Shown: positions 1 through 7,533, numbered from the stretch's first letter. The stretch: 12,069 nt of DNA from CAZMSQ01 sp964569025 (GCA_964569025.1 CAZMSQ010000055.1:1-12069); one strand, 5' to 3'. The notes: a model not told the origin generated them from the sequence alone. A program made the numbers and translations.

Positions 1-1
1 A

Positions 2-15
2 TTCTTGATCAAGAA
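2..15. repeat. 14-bp perfect palindrome upstream of the peptidase gene
   Basis: TTCTTGATCAAGAA is identical to its own reverse complement, with no spacer. It lies about 40 bp upstream of the predicted -7 element of the M1 peptidase gene. A loop-less palindrome is poor terminator material, so a dimeric regulator's binding site is possible. It could equally be chance or the end of an upstream gene outside the window. Confidence 0.35.
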
Positions 16-55
16 GTGAGTTTGAGTACTGACCACCAATAGTGAGGAAAACATG

Positions 56-63
56 TATTTTTG
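56..63 (+). promoter_or_regulatory. Bacteroidota-type -7 promoter element for the peptidase-Nudix-MBL unit
   Basis: TATTTTTG matches the Bacteroidota -7 consensus TAnnTTTG exactly. It ends 38 bp before the ATG chosen at 102, giving a predicted leader of roughly 30 nt. No clear TTG-type -33 element is seen at the usual spacing. The 14 bases 54-67 recur exactly at the ndk promoter (10033-10046), which supports a functional role. Confidence 0.6.
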
Positions 64-101
64 CGGCACGGATATCAGAATTACTGACAGAATACAGACG
101 T

Positions 102-2006
102 ATGAAATGCTTAATCTGCATATTATTCCCGTGCTTATTGATGGTATTCGCTGGATGCGATGCAGGGAAAGGCGGTGAGGCGGCACCACCGGAGGTAACG
201 AAGACTCCATTCAGTCCTGAGGCGGGAGCGAATGAAATTGATCACCACAGTTTTGCGAATCCGAAAGAGGCGGTCACACGGCATTTGGAGCTGGACCTGA
301 CGGTTGACTTTCAAAACCGCACATTAGGGGGGAGTGCGAGGTGGGAAATTGAGAATAACAACGCGCGTCAGATCATATTTGACACCCGTGAATTACTCAT
401 CGAAAAAGTCACAACGGGGGTTGGGGCGGACGAGCAGGAGGCTGAGTTCACATTGTCGCCACCGGTCCGCTTCATGGGTCAGGCCTTGAATGTACAGATT
501 GACAGCGCCACCCGTGTGGTGACCATCTACTACCGCACGGATCCGACTGCGGCGGCTCTGGACTGGCTGGAACCTCAGCTGACCAGTGGCAAGAAATTAC
601 CGTTTTTGTATACGCAGGGCCAGGCCATTCTGACAAGGACATGGATTCCATGCCAGGACAGCCCGGGCATTCGCATCACCTATTCAGCAACGGTGAAGGT
701 TCCTCCGGCACTGATGGCGGTAATGAGTGCGACCAATCCACAGGAGCGCAACACCCAGGGGGTGTATACCTTCGAGATGGAACAGCCCATTCCGCCCTAT
801 CTCCTGGCACTAGCTGCCGGAGATTTGAATTTTCAGCCAATCGGTGAGCGCACTGGCGTGTACGCAGAGCCCGAATTGATTAATGCCGCGGCCAGTGAGT
901 TTGCTGACATGGAGCAAATGCTCATTGCGGCAGAAGCATTGTACGGAGCATATTTATGGGACAGGTACGATGTCATTGTCCTCCCACCGAGTTTTCCGTT
1001 TGGCGGCATGGAAAACCCTCGTCTGACCTTCGCTACGCCCACCATCATTGCGGGCGACCGGTCTCTGACGGCTCTTATTGCGCACGAGCTGGCGCACTCG
1101 TGGTCCGGCAATCTGGTAACCAATGCCACCTGGAATGACTTTTGGCTCAACGAAGGGTTCACTGTCTACTTTGAGCGCCGAATTATGGAGGCCCTTTATG
1201 GGAAAGATTACGTAGGAATGCTCGCAGAATTGGGTTATCAGGATCTAATCAGCGAAGTGGAAGACCTGAACGCTGCTGAGCAGTCTGCTGACACACGCCT
1301 GATGCTTGATCTGAGAGACCGTGACCCTGACGATGGCATGACTGATATCGCCTATGAAAAAGGTGCATTCTTTCTGCAGCTCCTTGAGCAAGAGGCAGGC
1401 AGAGAGGCATTTGATGCATTCCTCAAAGCATACTTTGAAAACCACCGGTTTGAGACCATGACCACAGACCGTTTCATTGACTACCTCCAAACCAACCTTT
1501 TGGAGCCAAATTCTCTCGACATAGACATTGATGCCTGGATTTTTGAAAGTGGAATTCCGGAGAATATCCCCCAGGTCAACTCTGCCCGTTTCCGGGCCGT
1601 CGAGGATCAAACCTCGGCATTTCTCGAATCCGGAGACCTTGCTGCACTTCGCACAGAAGCATGGTCGACTCATGAGTGGCTGCATTTTCTGAGGCACCTC
1701 CCTGTGGGTATTGACAAAGCACTCATGCTGATGCTGGACAAGCGCTACAACTTGAGTGAGTCTGGAAATTCGGAAATTCTGGCCGCTTGGTTTGAATGTT
1801 CTATTTATTCGGGATATTCTCCGAATAATCTTGCCCAAATTGAAGCCTTTTTGAATCGAGTCGGCCGGAGAAAGTTCCTCTCTCCCTTATACCGGGCCTT
1901 CATCGAGACTGACCAGATTGAAACTGCGCGAGCGATTTTTGAAGGGGCTCGGGAAAATTACCATTCTGTTTCAAGAAACAGCATTGCACAGATGCTGGAG
2001 CGTTAA
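102..2006 (+). CDS. M1 family aminopeptidase lipoprotein, leukotriene A4 hydrolase-like
   Basis: Zinc metallopeptidase expected to trim N-terminal residues from peptides in the cell envelope (634 aa). The ATG at 102 is preferred over the in-frame one at 42 because it starts a lipoprotein signal peptide with lipobox FAGC (Cys19), and the -7 promoter element lies after 42. The M1 exopeptidase motif GGMEN is at 301-305. The zinc site is HELAH at 328-332 with Glu351 exactly 18 residues later, and the catalytic Tyr418 lies in AYEKG. A QGQA segment (172-175) and the C-terminal GRRKF (588-592) align by eye with leukotriene A4 hydrolase, including the Arg and Lys that bind the substrate carboxylate there. 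The length fits an LTA4H-type protein with its helical C-terminal domain. It is first in a likely operon, 14 bp before the Nudix gene. Aminopeptidase activity is likely; epoxide hydrolysis is not implied. Confidence 0.93.
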   Translation: MKCLICILFPCLLMVFAGCDAGKGGEAAPPEVTKTPFSPEAGANEIDHHSFANPKEAVTRHLELDLTVDFQNRTLGGSARWEIENNNARQIIFDTRELLIEKVTTGVGADEQEAEFTLSPPVRFMGQALNVQIDSATRVVTIYYRTDPTAAALDWLEPQLTSGKKLPFLYTQGQAILTRTWIPCQDSPGIRITYSATVKVPPALMAVMSATNPQERNTQGVYTFEMEQPIPPYLLALAAGDLNFQPIGERTGVYAEPELINAAASEFADMEQMLIAAEALYGAYLWDRYDVIVLPPSFPFGGMENPRLTFATPTIIAGDRSLTALIAHELAHSWSGNLVTNATWNDFWLNEGFTVYFERRIMEALYGKDYVGMLAELGYQDLISEVEDLNAAEQSADTRLMLDLRDRDPDDGMTDIAYEKGAFFLQLLEQEAGREAFDAFLKAYFENHRFETMTTDRFIDYLQTNLLEPNSLDIDIDAWIFESGIPENIPQVNSARFRAVEDQTSAFLESGDLAALRTEAWSTHEWLHFLRHLPVGIDKALMLMLDKRYNLSESGNSEILAAWFECSIYSGYSPNNLAQIEAFLNRVGRRKFLSPLYRAFIETDQIETARAIFEGARENYHSVSRNSIAQMLER

Positions 2007-2020
2007 TCTGAACCTTGCCT

Positions 2021-2581
2021 ATGCCCTGGGTCACCCTGAAAGAATCAACGGTTTACGAGAATGCCTGGATAGAGGTTTCCCATCGGGAGGTTCTCAATCC
2101 ATCCGGAAATCCGGGAGTTTACGGGAAGGTTCATTTTAAAAACCTGGCAATAGGCATCGTTCCGCTTGATGAAGCGCACAACACTTGGTTGGTGGGTCAG
2201 CACCGATATCCCCTTGATCAGTACAGCTGGGAAATACCGGAAGGCGGTGCGCCCATTGGGACGGCTCCTCTGGAATCTGCGAAGCGGGAGCTGCGCGAGG
2301 AGACAGGTCTGACAGCCCGATACTGGACGGAGCTCATGCGCCTCCACCTGTCAAACTCAGTAAGTGATGAAGCCAGCCTGGTGTATCTTGCCCGTGGGTT
2401 GCATCAAGGCGAGCCAGAACCGGAAGATAGCGAAGATTTGCGCCTGAGGAAACTTCCTTTTGCGGAGGCTGTGGACATGGTGATGCGCGGAGAAATCACC
2501 GATGCCATTTCGGTGGCAGCCATCTTAAAAACGAAGCATTGGATTGATTCCGGATTGCTTGACAACACCCCTATACCATGA
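2021..2581 (+). CDS. Nudix hydrolase (ADP-ribose pyrophosphatase-like)
   Basis: A 186-aa cytoplasmic Nudix hydrolase, probably cleaving a nucleoside diphosphate sugar such as ADP-ribose; the substrate is inferred from similarity to ADP-ribose pyrophosphatases. The Nudix box spans residues 75-97 and has the catalytic core RELREETGL (89-97). The first Glu of the G-x5-E pattern is Thr81, while the metal-binding Glu residues 90, 93 and 94 are present. The WEIPEGG lead-in (70-76) is typical of this branch. The ATG at 2021 is chosen; a TTG two codons upstream would add only two residues. The gene starts 14 bp after the peptidase stop codon, and its own stop overlaps the next start as ATGA, so translational coupling with the MBL gene is likely. 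Confidence 0.88.
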   Translation: MPWVTLKESTVYENAWIEVSHREVLNPSGNPGVYGKVHFKNLAIGIVPLDEAHNTWLVGQHRYPLDQYSWEIPEGGAPIGTAPLESAKRELREETGLTARYWTELMRLHLSNSVSDEASLVYLARGLHQGEPEPEDSEDLRLRKLPFAEAVDMVMRGEITDAISVAAILKTKHWIDSGLLDNTPIP

Positions 2582-3477
2582 ACATTCACACCCTCGATCT
2601 GCACTTTCTCGAACACGATGACACCATCGCTACTTACCTCATAGAGACCTCTGCTGGCCCTATCCTTATTGAAACAGGTCCGTATTCGACATTTTCCCAC
2701 CTCAAGGAAGAGCTTGGAAAGAGGGGTGTTTCTCCAGAAGACATCAACCATGTATTTCTCACCCACATTCATTTTGACCATGCCGGAGCGGCTTGGGCAT
2801 TTGCTGAACTGGGCGCCACCATTTATGTGCACCCAGTTGGGGCACCCCACTTGCAAGACCCCTCAAAGCTCATCAGTTCGGCCAGCCGGATTTACGGAGA
2901 CGACATGGAGCGCTTGTGGAGCACAATCAAGCCTATTGGTGAGTTACAACTCCGGCAAGTTGCCCATAGTGAATCATTCACTGTGGGCGATGTGACGCTG
3001 ACCGCATGGCATACCCCGGGTCATGCCAGTCACCACATTGCCTGGCAGGCTGGCAATTCTTTGTTTACCGGCGATGTTGCCGGCGTGCGCATTGGTGATG
3101 GCCCCGTCGTGCCTCCTTGTCCTCCTCCCGACATAGACATCGAGGCATGGAAATCATCTATCCGGCTCATCCGCGAGTTGGAGGAGTTGGAAATCCTGTA
3201 CCTGACCCATTTCGGACCGGTTTCAGCCATCGATGCCCACCTGGACCAGCTTGAGCAAGCTCTTGATGATTGGGCTGGTTGGATGAAGCCACACGCAGAA
3301 AATGGCACTCCCCTCCCGGAGGTTACCGCACAATTCAAGGCATACGCTGCCAATCAGCTCAGGGAGCTGGGCTTGGATGAAGAGCGAATTCTTCAGTACG
3401 AACATGCCAATCCGGCATGGATGAGTGTGGCTGGTTTGTTGCGATACTGGAAAAAGAGGGGGGTAATTTCTCAGTGA
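2578..3477 (+). CDS. MBL-fold metallohydrolase (glyoxalase II-like)
   Basis: A 299-aa metallo-beta-lactamase-fold hydrolase. The metal motif HIHFDH occupies residues 63-68 (His63, His65, Asp67, His68). Further ligands are His149 in TPGHASHH, Asp166 in FTGDVAG and His211 in LTHFGP, so the two-metal site appears complete. About 80 residues follow the core (220-299), forming a mostly helical tail that ends YWKKRG. There is no signal peptide, so it should be cytoplasmic. The family covers thioesterases, lactonases and glyoxalase II; the substrate cannot be read from sequence. Its ATG overlaps the Nudix TGA by four bases, making it the last gene of the unit. Its stop overlaps the stop of the opposing small gene by seven bases. 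Confidence 0.88.
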   Translation: MNIHTLDLHFLEHDDTIATYLIETSAGPILIETGPYSTFSHLKEELGKRGVSPEDINHVFLTHIHFDHAGAAWAFAELGATIYVHPVGAPHLQDPSKLISSASRIYGDDMERLWSTIKPIGELQLRQVAHSESFTVGDVTLTAWHTPGHASHHIAWQAGNSLFTGDVAGVRIGDGPVVPPCPPPDIDIEAWKSSIRLIRELEELEILYLTHFGPVSAIDAHLDQLEQALDDWAGWMKPHAENGTPLPEVTAQFKAYAANQLRELGLDEERILQYEHANPAWMSVAGLLRYWKKRGVISQ

Positions 3478-3707
3478 GCGGGCAGGAGTTTTTTGCTGAT
3501 GTCAAGAATCTTTTTGACGATGGCCACATCCGGGAGAATCATCCGTTTTTCTTCTGAAGGCTTCTCTGAGGCAACTGTCAGTGAAGAAACTCGGGAATGC
3601 GGAGACATCAGATTATTGGTATTTAGGTACAAAAAGCACGCTGAGCTGACGGAAAGACAGCACGCGATTAGGAGTCCATTGAATTTTCCGGGTCGTTTTG
3701 GCTTCAT
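3471..3707 (-). CDS. Small secreted or membrane protein of unknown function
   Basis: A 78-aa protein I do not recognise. Residues 1-8 are basic (MKPKRPGK), followed by a hydrophobic stretch at about 11-28 rich in Leu, Ile, Cys and Val, consistent with a signal peptide or membrane anchor. A polar charged spacer (40-56) follows, then a C-terminal segment (57-76) that would form an amphipathic helix of the pattern PDVAIVKKILDISKKLLP. The ATG at 3707 is chosen because a TATTTTTG promoter element lies 17 bp upstream and the hydrophobic stretch begins right after. The reading frame remains open upstream into the assembly gap, but the promoter argues for the short form. The gene meets the MBL gene tail to tail with a 7-bp overlap. 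Its function is unknown; the layout resembles short exported Bacteroidota proteins. Confidence 0.6.
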   Translation of the reverse strand: MKPKRPGKFNGLLIACCLSVSSACFLYLNTNNLMSPHSRVSSLTVASEKPSEEKRMILPDVAIVKKILDISKKLLPAH

Positions 3708-3724
3708 CAGAACAAAATTTTGCA

Positions 3725-3732
3725 CAAAAATA
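3725..3732 (-). promoter_or_regulatory. Bacteroidota-type -7 promoter element for the small protein gene
   Basis: On the minus strand the sequence reads TATTTTTG, an exact TAnnTTTG match, 17 bp before the ATG at 3707. A TTG lies 16 nt further upstream (3749-3751), close to the spacing expected for a -33 element. That makes this the best two-part promoter in the window. The predicted leader is only about 10 nt. Confidence 0.6.
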
Positions 3733-3767
3733 CAATTCTTTTGAATATCAATTGAATCCAGCTTTCC

Positions 3768-3867
3768 NNNNNNNNNNNNNNNNNNNNNNNNNNNNNNNNN
3801 NNNNNNNNNNNNNNNNNNNNNNNNNNNNNNNNNNNNNNNNNNNNNNNNNNNNNNNNNNNNNNNNNNN
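3768..3867. other. Assembly gap of 100 N
   Basis: Exactly 100 unknown bases, the conventional length for a scaffold gap of unknown size. It begins 35 bp beyond the small gene's promoter and ends one base before the stop codon of the ABC ATPase gene. The true sequence and distance between the two flanks are unknown, so adjacency across the gap is only a scaffolding claim. No gene can be called in it. Confidence 0.97.
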
Positions 3868-3868
3868 C

Positions 3869-5617
3869 TCATATCACAGGGATTGCGGCAATCAGCTGGC
3901 GGGTGTACTCGTGGGTGGGGTGCTCGTAGATGTCTTCGGGCCAGCCGGACTCGAGAATGGCACCGTCTTTCATGACCATGATTCGGTCGCAGAGGAATTT
4001 GACGACAGATAAGTCGTGGCTGATGAACAGGCAGGAGAAATTGTAGCGGTCCCGGAGATCCAGTAGCAGATTGAGGACCTGAGCCTGGACAGAGACATCG
4101 AGGGCTGAGACGGACTCATCGAAAAGGATGAATTCGGGGGAAAGAGCCAGGGCCCTTGCGATGCAGATACGCTGGCGCTGGCCGCCGGAAAACTCGTGGG
4201 GGTATCGGTGGATGTGGTCGGGATGAAGGCCGACAGCCTCCAGCAATTCTGATACGCGGGCTTTGCGGAGAGTAGGGGTTGAAGGGATGCCGTGTACCTC
4301 CATAGGTTCGAGAATGGCTTTGCCGATGGGCATGCGAGGGTTGAGGGAGGCGAAGGGGTCCTGGAAAACGATTTGGAAGCGACGGCGGAGGGGCCGGAGT
4401 TGGTCGGCAGGCATGGCAGTGAGGTCGTGGCCATCGAATAGGATGGTTCCGGAAAGGGGGTCTCTCAGCCTGACAAGCGTCCGGCCGAGGGTGGTTTTGC
4501 CGCAGCCGGACTCTCCGACCAGACCAAGCATCTCTCCGGGGTGGATGTCAAAGGAGACGTTGTGCACTGCCTTGAGGTAAGCGGTCGGACGGCCCAAGAA
4601 ATTAGATTTTGTTGGGAACCATGAATTCAAACTGTCTACTTGAATAATTGGGGGTGTTTTGTAGATGCGCTCCCTTCGGTTTAGCACGACTTCTTTGGGG
4701 AGAGACAACTCAGCCAAGCGGTTCTCAACGGACTGGGGCGGATTTTGAGTGGACAGAAAATCTTCTACCACAGGAAGTCTGCTCAGCACACGCTGAAGGG
4801 GTGGACGGCAGGCTAGCAGGCCTCTGGTATATGGGTGGCTGGGGGTGGCAAAGAGGTTGGGGGTGGGCTGTACTTCGACGAGACGGCCACGGTACATTAC
4901 TGCAACCCGATCGGCAACTTTTGAAATGACGCCGAGGTCGTGCGAAATAAAGAGCAGAGACATACCCCGGGTGCGCTGCAGGTGTCTGAGCAGATGGAGA
5001 ATGTCCTGTTGGACGGTAACGTCCAGGGCTGTGGTGGGCTCATCGGCAATCAGAAGATCTGGATTACAGCTGATGGCCATGGCAATCATAATCCGTTGTT
5101 TTTGACCACCCGAGAGCTGGTGCGGCCAGGCCGAATAAGCGCGTTCTGGCTCGGGGAGCTTGACTTGTTCAAGCAGCTCCATGACACGTGCCTTCGCGGC
5201 AGTTGCCGAAAGTTCCGGATGGTGACGCCTCACTGCCTCCAGGATTTGATGCCCACACCGGAAAACGGGATTGAGAGAGGTCATTGGCTCTTGAAACACC
5301 ATACCGATGCGACTGCCGCGCAAGAGGCGCATTTCTTTCTCCGGGAGCGAGCGCAGGTCAGTTGTCTGACCCTCAGAATCTGTGAACTCAATAACACCTG
5401 TGGCTGCGTGAGACGGAGCATTGTCTAGAAGGCGCATAATGGAAAGGGCTGTGACCGACTTTCCAGACCCACTTTCACCAACCAGACCGATTGATTCACC
5501 CTGCCCAATCGATAAAGACAGCTGGTTGACTGCAGTCACAGATTCAGGGCCTGAATGGAAACTGACAGACAGATTCTTTATTTCTAAAACAGTATTTTTG
5601 CCCCCGATTTGCATCAT
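3869..5617 (-). CDS. Fused two-domain peptide/nickel ABC transporter ATPase (DppD-DppF type)
   Basis: A 582-aa cytoplasmic protein carrying two ABC ATPase domains in one chain, as in YejF and GsiA. It should power import or processing of oligopeptides or a similar solute with membrane permeases not present here. Domain 1 has Walker A GESGSGKS (47-54), Q-loop Gln109, signature LSGGQ (168-172), Walker B LLIADE (188-193) and switch His226. An oligopeptide-transporter tail with HPYTRGLL (261-268) follows. After a linker of about 50 residues, domain 2 has Walker A GESGCGKTT (368-376), Gln419, signature FSGGQ (477-481), Walker B FILFDE (496-501) and His534. All catalytic motifs are intact, so both sites should hydrolyse ATP. 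Two successive ATG codons (5617 and 5614) are possible starts; AAGGA (5623-5627) fits either. The stop lies right at the assembly gap. The gene is divergent from the surface protein, with 40 bp between them. Confidence 0.93.
   Translation of the reverse strand: MMQIGGKNTVLEIKNLSVSFHSGPESVTAVNQLSLSIGQGESIGLVGESGSGKSVTALSIMRLLDNAPSHAATGVIEFTDSEGQTTDLRSLPEKEMRLLRGSRIGMVFQEPMTSLNPVFRCGHQILEAVRRHHPELSATAAKARVMELLEQVKLPEPERAYSAWPHQLSGGQKQRIMIAMAISCNPDLLIADEPTTALDVTVQQDILHLLRHLQRTRGMSLLFISHDLGVISKVADRVAVMYRGRLVEVQPTPNLFATPSHPYTRGLLACRPPLQRVLSRLPVVEDFLSTQNPPQSVENRLAELSLPKEVVLNRRERIYKTPPIIQVDSLNSWFPTKSNFLGRPTAYLKAVHNVSFDIHPGEMLGLVGESGCGKTTLGRTLVRLRDPLSGTILFDGHDLTAMPADQLRPLRRRFQIVFQDPFASLNPRMPIGKAILEPMEVHGIPSTPTLRKARVSELLEAVGLHPDHIHRYPHEFSGGQRQRICIARALALSPEFILFDESVSALDVSVQAQVLNLLLDLRDRYNFSCLFISHDLSVVKFLCDRIMVMKDGAILESGWPEDIYEHPTHEYTRQLIAAIPVI
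5593..5600 (+). promoter_or_regulatory. -7 promoter element for the choice-of-anchor-B gene, inside the ABC gene
   Basis: TATTTTTG on the plus strand matches TAnnTTTG and ends 57 bp before the ATG at 5658, giving a leader of about 50 nt. It falls within the first ten codons of the divergent ABC ATPase gene. No clear -33 element is visible. The only intergenic space is 40 bp, so a promoter in coding DNA is plausible. Confidence 0.5.
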
Positions 5618-5657
5618 GGTTTTCCTTCAAACGAATTCCTTAAACATTCAGAAAAGT

Positions 5658-7490
5658 ATGAAATTTTCAACTGCCTGTGCACTCTTTCTCATTCTCCTCT
5701 CATTCTCAATTACTCATAAAGCGGCAGGACAGGCCTCTCTGAATATGACGCTGCTTGGACAGTGGGATCCCGATACTCTTCCAACTGCCGGCACGAGAGA
5801 ATACAACGATATTTGGGGGTATACAGATTGTAACGGTCATGAGTATGCCATTATGGGCTCAGCGGCTATGGTGCATGTGGTTGATATTGAGAATCCTGCG
5901 GAGCCTGTGGAGTTGGCCCGATTTCCGGGCGGACAGGTCACGACCTGGCGCGACATGAAGGTGTATCGGGATCGGGCCTATGCGGTGTCTGATGCGACCA
6001 ATGAAGGGCTTATGATTTTCGACCTGAGTCAATTGCCCGATACGGTCATCAAGACCTACCAAAGTAACGTGTATTTTGGATCAGCTCATAATATATTTAT
6101 AGACAATGGGAAATTGTATTGTGTGGGCACCAATACGCAGAGTCAGGGCATGATTGTATTGGACCTCACTCAGGACCCCGACAATCCGCAATTGTTGGCA
6201 TCAGTGCCTCTCCCGCCCGGTGGATATGTGCACGATGTATATGTGAAAAATGATACGGCTTATTGTTCGCATGGATTCAGCGGATTTTACATTTGGGATT
6301 TCAGCAACCCTCAAAATCCTGTGGAGCTGGCATCTATTCCCACCAACGGTTATAACCACAGCAGCTGGGTGCTGGAGGGTGGGAAATATGCCATTTATGC
6401 CGAGGAAGTGCCCACCGGTCTGCCGCTTGGCATTGCTGACCTGACCAATCTGCCCATGGGTGATATTGAGACTGCTCTGACCTTTAAGTTTCCATTGTTG
6501 GCTCCGACTCACACAAACAATACGCCTCATAATCCATTTATCCGGGGCGATTATGCCATACTCTCCTATTATGAGGATGGTGTCCAGATTTTTGATCTTT
6601 CTGACCCGCTTGACCCCAAGCAAGTGGCGTACTACGACACCCACGAAAATACGTCGTACAACGGCTACAACGGATGTTGGGGTGTCTACCCATTTTTCCC
6701 GTCCGGCATCGTAGCTGCCTCTGACATCAATGGCGGCTTGATGCTCTTTTCGGCTGACAGCATCGACTGGAAGCCGATAACTCCTGTGCTGACGCCGGAA
6801 ATCACTGTCCAAATCAGCGACACCCTCGCCTGTGTCGGTGATGTTGTGGACATTGAAGTGACCTCTACTGCCGGAGATGTATTTCTGATGCTTACCGATA
6901 CCACTGTGCCTGCACCTCCTGCATTTTCTGCTGATGCTCCAGCAACATTCTCATTTCAGGCGGTGAATGGCCATTGTACCGCAGAGAGCGGACCTTTTGA
7001 AATTGATTTTACAGAGCCTTTGGTCCCTCAGATAGTCTTAGATACTCCGTCAAATACATTGTTTGCCTCAGGGAGCGGGACCTATGAATGGTTTCAGGAT
7101 GGGTTGCCGCTACTGGCTGGAGGCTTGGACAGTCTTGTCTTGACAGCACCCGGAAACTATTACGTCATTGCCACTGACAGCAATGGTTGCATCGCAAGTT
7201 CTGACACCATTGTGGTACTCGAATTAGCAACCAGCACCTCCGGACCAGACAGATCGGGATATTCTCTCGAAGTGTTCCCAAATCCAGCCACCTCACACAT
7301 TTTTGTGCGCGGAATACACCCGCACTCCGGATGGTCAATGCAGATTGTGGATGTCAGCGGAAAAATCTGGACATCAGAATTATGGAATGCTGCGCCGATA
7401 TCCATCAGCCACTTGCCACCGGGCCTGTATCTGCTGAAGGCAACACATCCGAAAGGAGGGATACTTCTGAAGAAAATCGTGAAAATCTAA
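5658..7490 (+). CDS. Choice-of-anchor-B surface protein with T9SS sorting domain
   Basis: A 610-aa exported protein. The ATG at 5658 begins a clear signal peptide of about 25 residues ending AAGQ; the frame is open further upstream but overlaps the ABC gene antisense. Residues 26 to about 370 form a beta-propeller-like region with repeats of the form VVDIENPAEPVEL, WDFSNPQNPVEL and IFDLSDPLDPKQV, the hallmark of choice-of-anchor-B (LVIVD-type) proteins. Two Ig-like beta domains follow (about 375-455 and 456-530); the second has the pattern YEWFQDG...NYYVIATDSNGC. The last 76 residues (535-610) are a type A T9SS sorting domain beginning YSLEVFPNPATS and ending KKIVKI. The protein should cross the outer membrane by T9SS and be released or anchored at the surface. 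Its biochemical role is unknown. A hairpin terminator follows the stop codon. Confidence 0.9.
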   Translation: MKFSTACALFLILLSFSITHKAAGQASLNMTLLGQWDPDTLPTAGTREYNDIWGYTDCNGHEYAIMGSAAMVHVVDIENPAEPVELARFPGGQVTTWRDMKVYRDRAYAVSDATNEGLMIFDLSQLPDTVIKTYQSNVYFGSAHNIFIDNGKLYCVGTNTQSQGMIVLDLTQDPDNPQLLASVPLPPGGYVHDVYVKNDTAYCSHGFSGFYIWDFSNPQNPVELASIPTNGYNHSSWVLEGGKYAIYAEEVPTGLPLGIADLTNLPMGDIETALTFKFPLLAPTHTNNTPHNPFIRGDYAILSYYEDGVQIFDLSDPLDPKQVAYYDTHENTSYNGYNGCWGVYPFFPSGIVAASDINGGLMLFSADSIDWKPITPVLTPEITVQISDTLACVGDVVDIEVTSTAGDVFLMLTDTTVPAPPAFSADAPATFSFQAVNGHCTAESGPFEIDFTEPLVPQIVLDTPSNTLFASGSGTYEWFQDGLPLLAGGLDSLVLTAPGNYYVIATDSNGCIASSDTIVVLELATSTSGPDRSGYSLEVFPNPATSHIFVRGIHPHSGWSMQIVDVSGKIWTSELWNAAPISISHLPPGLYLLKATHPKGGILLKKIVKI

Positions 7491-7502
7491 AGTGAAGAAT
7501 CC

Positions 7503-7533
7503 GAAGAGGGGGACTATGAATGGCCCCCTCTTC
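7503..7533. terminator. Bidirectional hairpin between convergent genes
   Basis: GAAGAGGGGG (7503-7512) pairs perfectly with CCCCCTCTTC (7524-7533) around an 11-nt loop. It lies 12 bp after the stop of the surface protein gene and 40 bp beyond the stop of the FKBP gene on the other strand, so it can serve both. There is no run of T after the stem on either side, so classical intrinsic termination is not certain. Confidence 0.7.

Noticed and set aside
42..101. N-terminal extension of the peptidase from the ATG at 42
   Set aside because: It would bury the lipoprotein signal peptide and place the predicted promoter inside the coding region.
1245..1838. Long antisense open frame of 197 codons inside the peptidase gene
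   Set aside because: The forward frame has complete M1 motifs across this stretch, and the antisense translation shows no recognisable domain, signal peptide or promoter.
3698..4012. Open frames running through the N block on both strands
   Set aside because: Continuity through unknown bases is an artefact; no coding claim can cross the gap.
4940..5428. Plus-strand open frame of 162 codons inside the ABC gene
   Set aside because: It is the complement of Walker B and signature regions of a well-supported ATPase; the protein it would encode has no family features.
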